Shown: piece by piece, positions 33,950 through 43,809 of the stretch
Numbering within the stretch: position 1 is the first letter of the stretch
Layout: each line of letters opens with the position of its first letter
From: Diprion similis
Lineage: Eukaryota > Arthropoda > Insecta > Hymenoptera > Diprionidae
Reading direction: 5' to 3'
Length of the DNA stretch: 64,000 nucleotides
Assembly (NCBI RefSeq): GCF_021155765.1
Contig: NC_060109.1
Location: forward strand, 5,543,001-5,607,000
Notes under the pieces: model-generated
Seen by the model: the letters and a program-made list of their open reading frames with translations, nothing else
The model's database searches: none
Told to the model about the DNA's origin: nothing
Program-made: the position numbers and the translations under genes

Positions 33950-34190
33950 ACACGTAAAAAAAGTTTTCCGAATATGAAAAAAAGTTTTCCAGAAACGAAA
34001 AAAAGTTTTCAGAGAATGAAAAAAAGTTTTCCGGAAACAAAGAAAAGTTTTCAGAAAACAAAATCTCCATTTGATTAACACGTAAAAAAAAAATTTCCGA
34101 GTATGAAAAAAAGTTTTCCTACTATGAAAAGTGGTTTTCCAGAAATGAAAAAAAAATTTCCAAAAATAAACATGTGTATTAACCGGATGG
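33950..34190 (-). repeat. second AAAGTTTTC minisatellite block, left arm
   Basis: Same unit as 32815-33245, with the CATTTGATTAACACG spacer. It follows a C-rich tract and a unique GC-richer stretch (33740-33940), suggesting that the block and the adjoining integrase piece duplicated together. Confidence 0.75.
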
Positions 34191-34214
34191 AAAAAAATTC
34201 CTCGCATCATTATA

Positions 34215-34369
34215 CGGTATTTTACGTCACTGAGTTCCTCCTTGTAGAAGCCTCCTTCGATGGGATGATCTTGATAATCGGTAAGTTTGTACGTCGGTGG
34301 ATTGGTATTTTTCAAGTCGTTCACGGTGAATATTTCCGTTATCCAATTGGGTGTATACATTAATTGCAT
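34215..34369 (-). pseudogene. integrase C-terminus, left arm, inner copy
   Basis: Mirror of 36136-36290. In one open frame it reads NWITEIFTVNDLKNTNPPTY, then KLTDYQDHPIEGGFYKEEL, the linker that precedes the chromodomain in Polinton integrases, then runs out into minisatellite. It is a diverged partial duplicate of the outer copy, lacking the chromodomain and the catalytic core. Confidence 0.75.
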
Positions 34370-34654
34370 AACATCTAATCATTTCACTTAATGCGATGCT
34401 ACTTACGCCGATCATCTGCTCATGAAAACTACTCTTTATCATCTCAATCCGCCAGCCTGTGGTGAAATTTTGAGTACGTGAAAAAATATAAATATCTAAA
34501 TAAATAAGCAAGAACATTGAAAAGTGCTCGAAAAAATCATTCTGCATGCTAGTTAAATAGGAAAATGCTGGAAAATGCTGGAAAATGCTGGAAAATGGGG
34601 AAAAAAATCGAAATGCAGAACAACCAACACAATCAGCTAAGCCGTTTATTTTAA

Positions 34655-35357
34655 CCCACAATATTAGGGGGTTCGGTAGGCTGAAAGAGCTAACTCCGAG
34701 TCAGGGGGCCTTTTAGCTACTGAACAGCAATGATCAGAAGTAATTCATACCTGGAGCAAGTCGGCACCTTACCTGCTATAAAATGTGTAGATATACCCGT
34801 TTGGCGCCTCGGGAAGTCCTTCTTCAGATCCAGACGCCACCCCTCCAAGGTCGTATTGAATGGATCGAAGTTTCAAATATACGATTTCACATTTTATGTA
34901 TTGAGCAATTAATACATATTCAAACAATGGGAGCGGGAACATCCAAACCAGCATCCATGACGTCATATGCTCAAGCGATTGATAGGGGAGTTCAGACTCA
35001 AGCACGTTTTCCGAGCAGCATAGCCAACGTGATAACCAAAAATCATAGTTATAATGATTATATATATACGATTTGAAACGGCTACAGAAAAATTTCCATG
35101 AGATGAAAAAAAAAAAAATTTCAATGGTTGCAATTGTTGCAAATACCTACTCACAATCCTCGATAAATTTTCCAAGTATGCATCGGCGGGATTGATAGAT
35201 ATGAGCCAAGAGCGTGAAAGATGTAGCTGTAGACATAAAATTAATTCAACCCACAATATTGGAGGGTTCGGCAGGCTGAAAGATCTTACTCCAAGTCAGG
35301 GGGGGGGGGGGGGTCATTCCTGGACCAGATCGACACCTTACCTGCTGTGAACTGTGA
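34655..35357 (+). repeat. direct repeat of about 110-140 bp near palindrome centre
   Basis: ACCCACAATATT, then GGGTTCGG(T/C)AGGCTGAAAG, an ACTCC(G/A)AGTCAGGGGG block and CGGCACCTTACCTGCT/CGACACCTTACCTGCT, occur at 34655-34797 and again at 35247-35357, about 590 bp apart. In the right arm the two copies are brought close by the 390 bp deletion. Confidence 0.65.
34927..35076 (+). CDS. 49-residue ORF with N-myristoylation-like start
   Basis: Begins MGAGTSKPASM, matching the MGxxxS/T pattern of N-myristoylated proteins, and stops after 49 codons. It lies in the stretch present only in the left arm; the matching part of the right arm is deleted. It might be the beginning of another viral-type gene cut off by formation of the palindrome, or chance. 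No homology is claimed. Confidence 0.25.
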   Translation: MGAGTSKPASMTSYAQAIDRGVQTQARFPSSIANVITKNHSYNDYIYTI

Positions 35358-35415
35358 TAAATCCCGGTAAAACAAGGACGCAAAACTGAGTTTTTTACCT
35401 CAAGTATTTATAATA

Positions 35416-35478
35416 CTCGTCTTCGTCTCACATATGCATACTTGCCTCCGGCTCGTATGCGTGCTCACCTACGACTCA
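35416..35478. other. 63 nt loop at the palindrome centre
   Basis: Unpaired spacer between the arms. The adjoining stem (35341-35415 with 35479-35553) is nearly perfect. The loop contains a small 6 bp inner stem, GCATAC (35436-35441) with GTATGC (35455-35460). Confidence 0.8.
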
Positions 35479-36135
35479 TATTATAAATACTTGAGGTAAA
35501 AAACTTAGTTTTGCGTCCTTGTTTTACCGGGATTTATCACAGTTCACAGCAGGTAAGGTGTCGATCTGGTCCAGGAATGACCCCCCCCCCCCTGACTTGG
35601 AGTAAGATCTTATAGTAAAATCGTATATTTGAAACTTCGATCCATTCAATACGACCTTGGAGGGGTGGCGTCTGGATCTGAAGAAGGACTTCCCGAGGCG
35701 CCAAACGGGTATATCTACACATTTTATAGCAGGTAAGGTGCCGACTTGCTCCAGGTATGAATTACTTCTGATCATTGCTGTTCAGTAGCTAAAAGGCCCC
35801 CTGACTCGGAGTTAGCTCTTTCAGCCTACCGAACCCCCTAATATTGTGGGTTAAAATAAACGGCTTAGCTGATTGTGTTGGTTGTTCTGCATTTCGATTT
35901 TTTTCCCCATTTTCCAGCATTTTCCAGCATTTTCCAGCATTTTCCTATTTAACTAGCATGCAGAATGATTTTTTCGAGCACTTTTCAATGTTCTTGCTTA
36001 TTTATTTAGATATTTATATTTTTTCACGTACTCAAAATTTCACCACAGGCTGGCGGATTGAGATGATAAAGAGTAGTTTTCATGAGCAGATGATCGGCGT
36101 AAGTAGCATCGCATTAAGTGAAATGATTAGATGTT

Positions 36136-36290
36136 ATGCAATTAATGTATACACCCAATTGGATAACGGAAATATTCACCGTGAACGACTTGAAAAATAC
36201 CAATCCACCGACGTACAAACTTACCGATTATCAAGATCATCCCATCGAAGGAGGCTTCTACAAGGAGGAACTCAGTGACGTAAAATACCG
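36136..36290 (+). pseudogene. integrase C-terminus, right arm, inner copy
   Basis: The plus-strand partner of 34215-34369, with the same linker motif (TDYQDHPIEGGFY) and the same run-out into minisatellite. No catalytic core. Confidence 0.75.
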
Positions 36291-36329
36291 TATAATGATG
36301 CGAGGAATTTTTTTCCATCCGGTTAATAC

Positions 36330-36575
36330 ACATGTTTATTTTTGGAAATTTTTTTTTCATTTCTGGAAAACCACTTTTCATAGTAGGAAAACTTTTTTTC
36401 ATACTCGGAAATTTTTTTTTTACGTGTTAATCAAATGGAGATTTTGTTTTCTGAAAACTTTTCTTTGTTTCCGGAAAACTTTTTTTCATTCTCTGAAAAC
36501 TTTTTTTCGTTTCTGGAAAACTTTTTTTCATATTCGGAAAACTTTTTTTACGTGTTAATCAAATGTGGCTAGGAG
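36330..36575 (+). repeat. AAAGTTTTC minisatellite block, right arm (inner)
   Basis: Mirror of 33950-34190, read here as GAAAACTTTTTTTC units with CGTGTTAATCAAATG spacers. Confidence 0.75.
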
Positions 36576-36864
36576 GGAGAAATCACTTGATGAAAGGCGG
36601 GCAGCGCAGAACCACGTTACGAAGTTTTACGGTGTTTGGCGGGAAAACCTCCCGAGTAGAGACCTTTCTGGTAAAGTGTCTTGATAAATTTTTATCTGCA
36701 TATTCCCGCGCTGCATTTCGGCCGCACGTCTCGGGGGAGGGGGGGGGGGGGGGGAGGCTGTTGGACATGATAAGCGTTGGCGTGGGTTTGTACTTTTCAT
36801 GAGCAGATGATCGGTGTAAGTAGCATCGCATTAAGTGAAATGATTCGATGTTATGCAATTAATG

Positions 36865-37115
36865 TTTATGCCCACGTGGATAACGGAAATATTCACCGTG
36901 AACGACTTGAAAAATACCAATCGACGTACAAACTTACCGATTATCAAGATCATCCCATCGGAGGAGGCTTCTAGAAGGAGGAACTCAGTAACGTTAAATA
37001 CCCCAATGGCTACTTAGTGGGAAAAGTATTACGCAAGCGTGGGGTTCAGCTCCATGAGACGTGGTTGGGATTTGACAGTTCACACAACAGTTGGATAAAT
37101 AAAACAGACGTGTAG
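36865..37115 (+). pseudogene. integrase C-terminus with chromodomain, right arm, outer copy
   Basis: The plus-strand partner of 33389-33639, with the same frameshift and the same internal TAG, so these lesions predate the palindrome or were copied between arms. It ends in the WLGFDSSHNSWIN chromodomain box and TAG at 37113-37115. Confidence 0.75.
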
Positions 37116-37257
37116 CATAATTTGTATTTATTCTCCAGAATAACAATAAAACATACAGTTATACAAAATATTTCGTCAATTCTTTTTCATGTATACATAT
37201 AGATCATATCCGTGATAACAGTAATAATAATGATGCAAGGAATTTTTTTCCATCCGG

Positions 37258-37690
37258 CTAATACACATGTGTATTTTTGGAAACTTTTTTTTTCATCTCT
37301 GGAAAACCTTTTTTCATAGTAGGAAAACTTTTTTTACGTGTTAATCAAATGAGGATATTGTTTTCCGAAAACTTTCCTTCTTTTCCGGAAAACTTTTTTT
37401 CATTTTCTGAAAACTTTTTTTCGTTTCTATAAAACTTTTTTTACGTGTTAATCAAATGGGGATTTTGTTTTCTGAAAACTTTTCTTCGTTTCCGGAAAAC
37501 TTTTTTTCATTCTCTGATAACTTTTTTTCGTTATCTGAAAACTTTTTTTCGTTTCTGGAAAACTTTTTGTTATATTCGGAAAACTTTTTTTACATGTTAA
37601 TCAAATGGGGATTTTGTTTTCTGAAAACTTATCTTTGTTTCCGGAAAACTTTTTTTCATTACCTGAAAACTTTTTTTCATTTTTGAATAA
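37258..37690 (+). repeat. AAAGTTTTC minisatellite block, right arm (outer)
   Basis: Mirror of 32815-33245, adjoining the 3' end of the right-arm polB gene. Confidence 0.8.
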
Positions 37691-37773
37691 ATGATTTGAC
37701 ATAGGATCGTCCAAGGTGTCGAACGTAAGTATTCGTGGCAGTTTTATACATACAGCTAATCCTATGATCACTC

Positions 37774-40700
37774 TTATGGGGCAGCGGCAAACCCCCAAGG
37801 TAAGCTGTCGGTCTGCCCAGGTATCAATTGCCGCTTGTCATCTTGCCAACTCAGAGCCAATTTCTTCTGTACGATAGTGCTTACTTGATGTTTTTTGCTA
37901 CGAATTAGACATTGCGATCGAGCCAATTCCTTGTAAGCCAACAGGCAGCGCTTATAATCGTCAAACGTGATGGTGTTCAGCGTTGAATTCTTGACACCCT
38001 TTGCGCGTTTGCTTACTTTCGTACCATCGGCGTCATCCTCGCCCATCGTTGTAAAGGTGTACAGCTTCGCGCGCAACCCAATGAACTCTGTCATAATTTT
38101 CCCGTTGTTCTCGTCCTTCATTATGCCCAAACGTTTCTTGTTCTTAAGCGGAATACCGTACACATTGTCGGGAGGGTAGTCCGAGGTGTCAAACATTGAG
38201 TCAACATCACGTTTGACGATATCGTAGATGTTGGGCACATTAAATTGGTAAATAAGGCTGTCCGTGTCGGTGTACAACAGTTTAGCTTTTTTGTCGGGAA
38301 AATTCGGCTTTATATAATTGTAATGAAAATCGTACAGAATAATTTTTGATAGGTCTAAAATCGCCGCACCGATATAAATTGGTTTATTAAAATAAACTTT
38401 GACGCGATTCATTTCTATAATAACCATATCAGTCTCGAATACGGTGCAACTATGAAAGTTTGCTCTAGCGATAAGCGCTCTCGCACCACCTCTTTCCTCC
38501 CATTTTGTAACTAATTTGACATCCGTGTGATTTCGCACATTCTCCATAGTCTTACCAAACACAGCGTTATTCATCAATTTGTAAAAGTTTTTCTCAAATT
38601 CGTTTCTGGACTGTTTGCGCATGTTGGTGTTGAGCGTGATGTAAGGCTCGAGCCATGGAGATTGTGCGAACTTTAAAACTCTATACACTTTGACTAATTT
38701 CAAACCTAAACTCAGACATTGCTTTAAATTTCTATAGTGTAGTATATACTTCGTTTTGGGGAGAAGGGTGGTGGCGAGTTTAGGGATTTTACTACCTGGC
38801 GGCGTGAAATGCTCCGGACAGAGAGGTAGGTCTTTGTGTTCCTCGTGGAGCTCTGTAGGATAGTCCAAGTCGACCTCCAGGATGTAACCGATCGGCGAAT
38901 CGTCCGGATGGGTTGTTATATCGATAGGATCATGCTCCCACTCGAACGAGTCGATTGGTAAATGTGCACTCATAGCCGCACCGTAAAGATTGTTCACATC
39001 GAAATACATAAGATACGATTCCACCTTGTTCGGATCAAAATCTTCGCCCATAAATCTGTTATTGGCGCGAGCGTGTCGATTAGAACATTGCGCTACGCCA
39101 CCTCGAATGCCTCTTTCAATAAATAAAACCATTTCGGGGTCATCGAAAAGTTGTAAATTCACCTTTGTGTGTTTAAGCATCGCGTCAAAAGCAAGCCCCG
39201 GCGCCGTGTAGTAGTGCAACGGATCCAAATCGTATGTTTTAAAACAGCTAACCCGGAAATTTTCGAAAATATCAGCAAGTAACAAAACATCAGTCTTTAA
39301 ATATAAATCGGAATAGGCCCCCAAAGACTCTACACGGAATTCTTCCCAAACATTTTTAGCGTGCTCATAATCGGCGTCTGTGATATTCGAATTGCAGAGG
39401 TGCGAGTAGAAATGATTCTTAGCAGGTAATCGAGTTTCGTCGAGTTTCTTCCAACAATCGACGTATTCGTAAGGAAATACGCCTTTGCGGGTCATCAAGC
39501 TGAACTGCGCGGGATTATTGTAAAATTGACGTGTTATACGTTTATCGACATCGCCTAAATACGAAGAAAGTTTATCAATACTGCTAGCCATAAATCGAAA
39601 CGAATCGATGAATCTCAAATGCATCATCGTCCCATCAACCTGCTTCGTGAAGGATATATATTTTTCCTTATTTATGGGTAGCAGTGTAACCGCTCCGGGA
39701 AAATTTAAGGCCAGGGATTTAATCAAAAAATGTGAATCGTAACCGGACAAATTGTGGAAAACTATTGGAATTGTATGCGACTCGCTGAAATTCAAATTAC
39801 ACCGATTATGCGCAGGACCGCGATATTTACCCGTGAAGTGGCAATGATCGTGGCACTTTTTCTCCTCCGGAGTAAACGGCTTTTCGCAGATATGACAATT
39901 TTTCGCGCGCATGTGACGATCGCGTTGCACTTGGGTCAGAGACTCCATCGGAATTATATTTTTGATTCGTGACTCTACTTTAACCGATAAATCTTTAAGC
40001 TGCTGCATGAGCCAATCTATGCAATCGGTGCCGCGTTTACCATGAAACTCAGATAAGGTCTCATCGTACGCGCAATGTACGTTGTATGCTACACTGTGCG
40101 GGATATGCTTTTGAATTTCATATGTTTTATGGTTTTGAAATTCGTCTACAGGTTCGGATTTTAATATACATTCGAGATCGGCGTAAACAACAAACGGGAC
40201 AGTGCCTTTGTTTTTGAAATTTTTAAACTTTAAATTTAAATCTTCAGATCTTGGAAATTCCATGCGCACTTTATTCAACATAATACAATCCTGCCGATGG
40301 TGGTCGTAGGCGTGTTTCACAGCGAAGTGGCATAGGCATCTGTCGCATAAAAACAGTTGGCCATTATGTTGAGACAATTGTTTGCTAACCAATCGTGAGA
40401 GATCTTTGATCCAAGCAAAGTGGAATCTTGGTGTGAATTCGCGATTCATATCATGCTCGGCACAATTACTACTTTCAAGCATTAGAAGATGAATCGTGTC
40501 AACGTTTGCGCTATGCAAATTTTTACTCAAATAAATTGGTACGATGACGCTTTTTGCGGATTTTGCATGATGCGAAAAAGTTTTGGATTCTATTGCATAT
40601 ACATTGATTCGCAAATTATTTAATTTCTCAAACTTTTCCACGTCATGCAGAGTAGCGGGGAATTTGATGCCTGTGCAGTCCAACTCTCGAATATATCGGC

Positions 40701-41550
40701 GATAGCTATGCATCTGGCTAACATTGATGTCGACCGGGTGGAGAGCTGCGGTAACGGCCCACAGAAGACATCTTTCATCCTCGTTTTTGACGTTGACCAC
40801 TGCCTTCTTGCGTTGAATGTCCATGGGTAGCGTAACGAATGTTGAAGCTCCTGCAGCGAGAGGCTGGTATCGGTTGATATTTACGGCAATATTTAAAATC
40901 TCGATCATACTCCAGCCGGAATCGCATTGTTCGAAATCTTCGACCTTTACGAGCAGTTTGTTCTTTGCGTCCGCGAACCAGCCGTCTATATCACTCGATG
41001 GGAGGATCGTCACGTTGGATGTATTGAAGCTTTTAACTTCCACAGCGACCTCGTCATGCTTGACGTGTTCAAATTCGCATGTCAATATCATGTTGACCTT
41101 CACATTCCCCTCATTACGCTGTGCCAGCTTCAATTTTCCGACGATGATCTGCCGCGCATCGCTCAAAAAGACCTCCAAATCCTTATGGCCAAGATTGGTG
41201 ACAATGCCGGTGCGAATCCGGTTAGCAAAAGCGCTATCGACATCATCCCACTGTACACCCGCAGAACTGTCAATATTGCCGCCAGTCACCAGGCCATGCT
41301 GCCGCTGTTGCTGCTGGATCTTTGCCACCCAGGATTGTATGAGGGAGATCTTATGTTGGATTTGCTGTTTCGCCCCCACACTCATTCTCGGCTGTTGAAG
41401 AATATCTCGCAAAACTTGTATATTTGCCACTCCAATACCAATCCATTGATTAAAGACATCGTGACTTCCTTCTCCGGGAGTTTGCTCGCGCAACAAATTG
41501 TACGCCTCCCCCATCTGTTCGACGAGTCCCATGTATGCTTCGGCGGCCAT
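37774..41550 (-). CDS. polB: protein-primed type B DNA polymerase, right copy
   Basis: Same 1258-residue protein as the left copy, with one visible residue difference, K836 in the left copy being E in this one. All exonuclease and polymerase motifs are intact (Exo I-III, DVNNLYG, DTDS). The two genes converge towards the centre of the palindrome, each starting about 830 bp from its tip. Two open, near-identical copies imply recent formation of the palindrome, or gene conversion between arms. Confidence 0.93.
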   Translation of the reverse strand: MAAEAYMGLVEQMGEAYNLLREQTPGEGSHDVFNQWIGIGVANIQVLRDILQQPRMSVGAKQQIQHKISLIQSWVAKIQQQQRQHGLVTGGNIDSSAGVQWDDVDSAFANRIRTGIVTNLGHKDLEVFLSDARQIIVGKLKLAQRNEGNVKVNMILTCEFEHVKHDEVAVEVKSFNTSNVTILPSSDIDGWFADAKNKLLVKVEDFEQCDSGWSMIEILNIAVNINRYQPLAAGASTFVTLPMDIQRKKAVVNVKNEDERCLLWAVTAALHPVDINVSQMHSYRRYIRELDCTGIKFPATLHDVEKFEKLNNLRINVYAIESKTFSHHAKSAKSVIVPIYLSKNLHSANVDTIHLLMLESSNCAEHDMNREFTPRFHFAWIKDLSRLVSKQLSQHNGQLFLCDRCLCHFAVKHAYDHHRQDCIMLNKVRMEFPRSEDLNLKFKNFKNKGTVPFVVYADLECILKSEPVDEFQNHKTYEIQKHIPHSVAYNVHCAYDETLSEFHGKRGTDCIDWLMQQLKDLSVKVESRIKNIIPMESLTQVQRDRHMRAKNCHICEKPFTPEEKKCHDHCHFTGKYRGPAHNRCNLNFSESHTIPIVFHNLSGYDSHFLIKSLALNFPGAVTLLPINKEKYISFTKQVDGTMMHLRFIDSFRFMASSIDKLSSYLGDVDKRITRQFYNNPAQFSLMTRKGVFPYEYVDCWKKLDETRLPAKNHFYSHLCNSNITDADYEHAKNVWEEFRVESLGAYSDLYLKTDVLLLADIFENFRVSCFKTYDLDPLHYYTAPGLAFDAMLKHTKVNLQLFDDPEMVLFIERGIRGGVAQCSNRHARANNRFMGEDFDPNKVESYLMYFDVNNLYGAAMSAHLPIDSFEWEHDPIDITTHPDDSPIGYILEVDLDYPTELHEEHKDLPLCPEHFTPPGSKIPKLATTLLPKTKYILHYRNLKQCLSLGLKLVKVYRVLKFAQSPWLEPYITLNTNMRKQSRNEFEKNFYKLMNNAVFGKTMENVRNHTDVKLVTKWEERGGARALIARANFHSCTVFETDMVIIEMNRVKVYFNKPIYIGAAILDLSKIILYDFHYNYIKPNFPDKKAKLLYTDTDSLIYQFNVPNIYDIVKRDVDSMFDTSDYPPDNVYGIPLKNKKRLGIMKDENNGKIMTEFIGLRAKLYTFTTMGEDDADGTKVSKRAKGVKNSTLNTITFDDYKRCLLAYKELARSQCLIRSKKHQVSTIVQKKLALSWQDDKRQLIPGQTDSLPWGFAAAP

Positions 41551-42383
41551 AACTTTGACGTTGGTGACGATGATATTCTGAACTTTTCACTTTCACGTGT
41601 TGTGTAAGACTGATGAGTCTGCAATGGATGTGTTGCCCTTATGCCGAAGGATCCTGGGGGGGGGGGGGGGGGGGGGGGGAGGGGTCTTCGCGTTCTGCAG
41701 CAGCAGCAGCTTCCAAGATAAAAATTGTGGTCAATCACGTCTGAGCCTGCACACGCCTACCCCTCCCCTATCGGTGAAAAAAACGTTGAAGATACCCAGT
41801 GGGAGAATCGGCTGGCGAAAAGCGGCTTCGAGCGGCATATCGATGAATTCTGATCCCTAGACTCTTGACCGGGTGATTTGTGTTTATGGGACCTGACGAA
41901 AAGGGTTGTTTGGGAAAAGGCTTTTGAGAAAACGTAGCAGCAGTCAGTAATTATTGCACCCAGATGGTGAGAATCCGACTCTGCGACGATTAGCCAAGAC
42001 TGAACCGCTTGGTAAATTTCTGCATAAGGTTATTGCGATGGTTCATAATTGTGCATAAACACATTTCCAAATATTCTGGCCTGGTTTTAATTTCCTTCTT
42101 GTGTCCCTATCCCACTGCGTTTATGATCGGCATGAGCTGAGAGGCAGCATTTCCAGGAATTTTTTCAAGTGGTCTAGCGTTATCTAACCTAGAGCCTCTC
42201 GCTGCCGAACAAGACCCGACAGGAACCCCCCCCCCCCCTGCCACCCACGCTTCCCCCTCGCTCCCCCCTCGCTCCCCCCCCTCCTCCCTAGCGGCGCTGC
42301 AGTCGCCCCGGCCTATAGGAATAGGGGGGCTGGTGGCGGAAATTGGAACTAGAATCCAGAACTCTCATATCCTATCTACTATT

Positions 42384-43134
42384 GGAAAGCTAAACCCATT
42401 GTTTCGATTATTTCTATTATAATACTGGTGACTATTCTTATCTTGTTTTCGATTATATCTAACGTCCATCTGTTGAACATTGTAAGATTGTTGAGAATTT
42501 ACGTGGTTATCCTTTTTCTCTAATTCTTTTTCTTCATCAATTAAGTCTAAATCAGATAAAGTTTGCAATATAGAATCGGACTCTTTGATTCCTGCTAATT
42601 TTGTTCTAACTCCTATTGGCATTTGACTGATAATAAGTGAATTTTTTCCCATTCTCCAGCATGTTTCATAATAATTTTGGCTTCGGTAGATTTTTTCAGA
42701 AAATATGTTCGCAAAGAACCGTCTTGATAGCTGTATCTACTATTATTCCAATTTCTTCTAAGCTTTATTTGTTGATCGACAGAGTAAAATTGTTGTTTAA
42801 ATTGTTCTTCAAACGACTCAAAATTTTGAAATGTACTTCGTGAATTTTCGAACCATGCTTTTGCGCGTCCTTTAACTGCTGTCCCAACAACTGATAATTT
42901 TAAATCATCTGGTACAAATTTAAGTCTAAAATAATCTTTCAAGTCACGCAAAAAATCAAATGGATTATTGTCCTTTTCCTCTTGAAAAATCGGGATACTA
43001 ACATCTATCGAAAAATTGTTATTTGAAACTTGTATCGGTCTGGTGTTACTTGTCACATTATTTGCGTGTTGTCCGGTTAAATGACTTTCCACGTGATGCG
43101 TCAATTCTCGTATTTTCTTTTGCATCTCCTCCAA
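42384..43134 (-). pseudogene. Gypsy-B Gag (C-terminal end at 28123-28024)
   Basis: A retrotransposon gag domain: a PFDFLRDLKDYFRLKF segment, AVKGRAKAWFENSR, then FEEQFKQQFYS. The first ATG is at 43125, but the open frame extends upstream to 43134 and beyond towards the Mutator-like element, which may have removed the true start. A frameshift near 42650 separates two frames (43134-42613 and 42652-42365). The Polinton derivative interrupts the C-terminus after NNGFSFP. The frame resumes at 28123 with PNIYVPPPGFP and stops at 28024, in phase once the insertion and one target copy are discounted. No CCHC knuckle is seen. Confidence 0.85.
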
Positions 43135-43809
43135 TTGTTGTTTATGGTAGTTCTATCGTTTTTCCAAAATCTTACGAATCACTTGAAATTTTAATATGAC
43201 GTAGAAGATACAGTCATAAAGAAATGGTCAAATTTTTAAAGTGATTCACCATCTAGTTTGTTAGATAAACGCTATCAAAAATCATGTTTCTGGGGCACGT
43301 TTCCTATACTTAACACGTGAGAGACTCCAACTACAGTTACGTAAGTAATTATAACAAGAGAACGGATCTTACCAATTTTTTGAAAAAATAACATATTATT
43401 CTTGACTATATATAGATGCTTTAAAAAAAAAATGAAAATTTTTGACCATCTAGTTTCCGATTTATAGTCTTTCGAAAGTAAGAATTTGCGCTCGACACTG
43501 AACGTGCAGGGGAGTGATTGTGTTGACGCGGCAACGATGCGAGGCGACAGCTGGCCAAGATGCGCGCGAAATTTGAATCGATAGAGCCCAAATTTTCTGT
43601 TTCTAGCAAGGTGAAGGAAGGAATGTTTTTTTTTGTCTGAATGATTGGAAAATATTTATTCATATTTAATTATTTTAATTTACATTATAATGTAATAATG
43701 AAATATAAACTTTTATTATAGAAAAACAAAGTATTAATGAAGATAATACATAAAAACAACATGAAATAACGAAAACTCAATATATTTCGATATGCTTGAG
43801 AGTTTGAAG

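Larger units (their letters stand above)
28124..35415 (+). repeat. left arm of the Polinton palindrome
   Basis: A 7292 bp inverted repeat with 35479-42380. The terminal 830 bp hold G/C-rich short repeats and long G or C homopolymers (about 28262-28280 and 28824-28849) before polB. The part at about 34888-35280 has no partner in the right arm. Confidence 0.9.
28124..42380. mobile_element. palindromic Polinton/Maverick derivative
   Basis: The ends are inverted copies starting AGTAGATAGG; Polinton termini commonly begin AG. The flanks are ATTGTA (28118-28123) and ATTGGA (42381-42386), a 6 bp target duplication with one mismatch, the length typical of Polintons. The whole element is one inverted repeat: left arm 28124-35415, loop 35416-35478, right arm 35479-42380. 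Mirrored coordinates sum to 70504 from the tips through polB and the outer integrase piece. The right arm lacks about 390 bp near the centre. Each arm carries polB and decayed integrase C-termini. Capsid, packaging ATPase and protease genes are not seen. It is inserted in the gag of Gypsy-B. Confidence 0.88.
35479..42380 (-). repeat. right arm of the Polinton palindrome
   Basis: A 6902 bp inverted copy of the left arm. It is shorter because about 390 bp (the partner of 34888-35280) is replaced by about 8 bp at 35611-35618. Elsewhere the arms are almost identical, including homopolymer tracts of similar length. Confidence 0.9.

Noticed and set aside
32815..37690. A CRISPR-like array in the minisatellite
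   Set aside because: Units are degenerate and of unequal length, without unique spacers, and the setting is a eukaryotic transposon.
32818..37690. Phe-rich ORFs (FSENFF repeats) as proteins
   Set aside because: They are translations of the AAAGTTTTC minisatellite and change with repeat number.
28897..41607. ORFs of 193 and 226 residues antisense to the polB 5' end
   Set aside because: They are shadows of a strongly coding sense strand, appear in both arms by symmetry, and have no motif.
28124..42380. The whole palindrome as an assembly artefact
   Set aside because: The two tips have different flanks with a near 6 bp duplication, the host gag frame continues across, the arms differ by a 390 bp segment and one residue, and the loop is unique. 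An artefact would more likely be an exact mirror. Long-read support is still needed.
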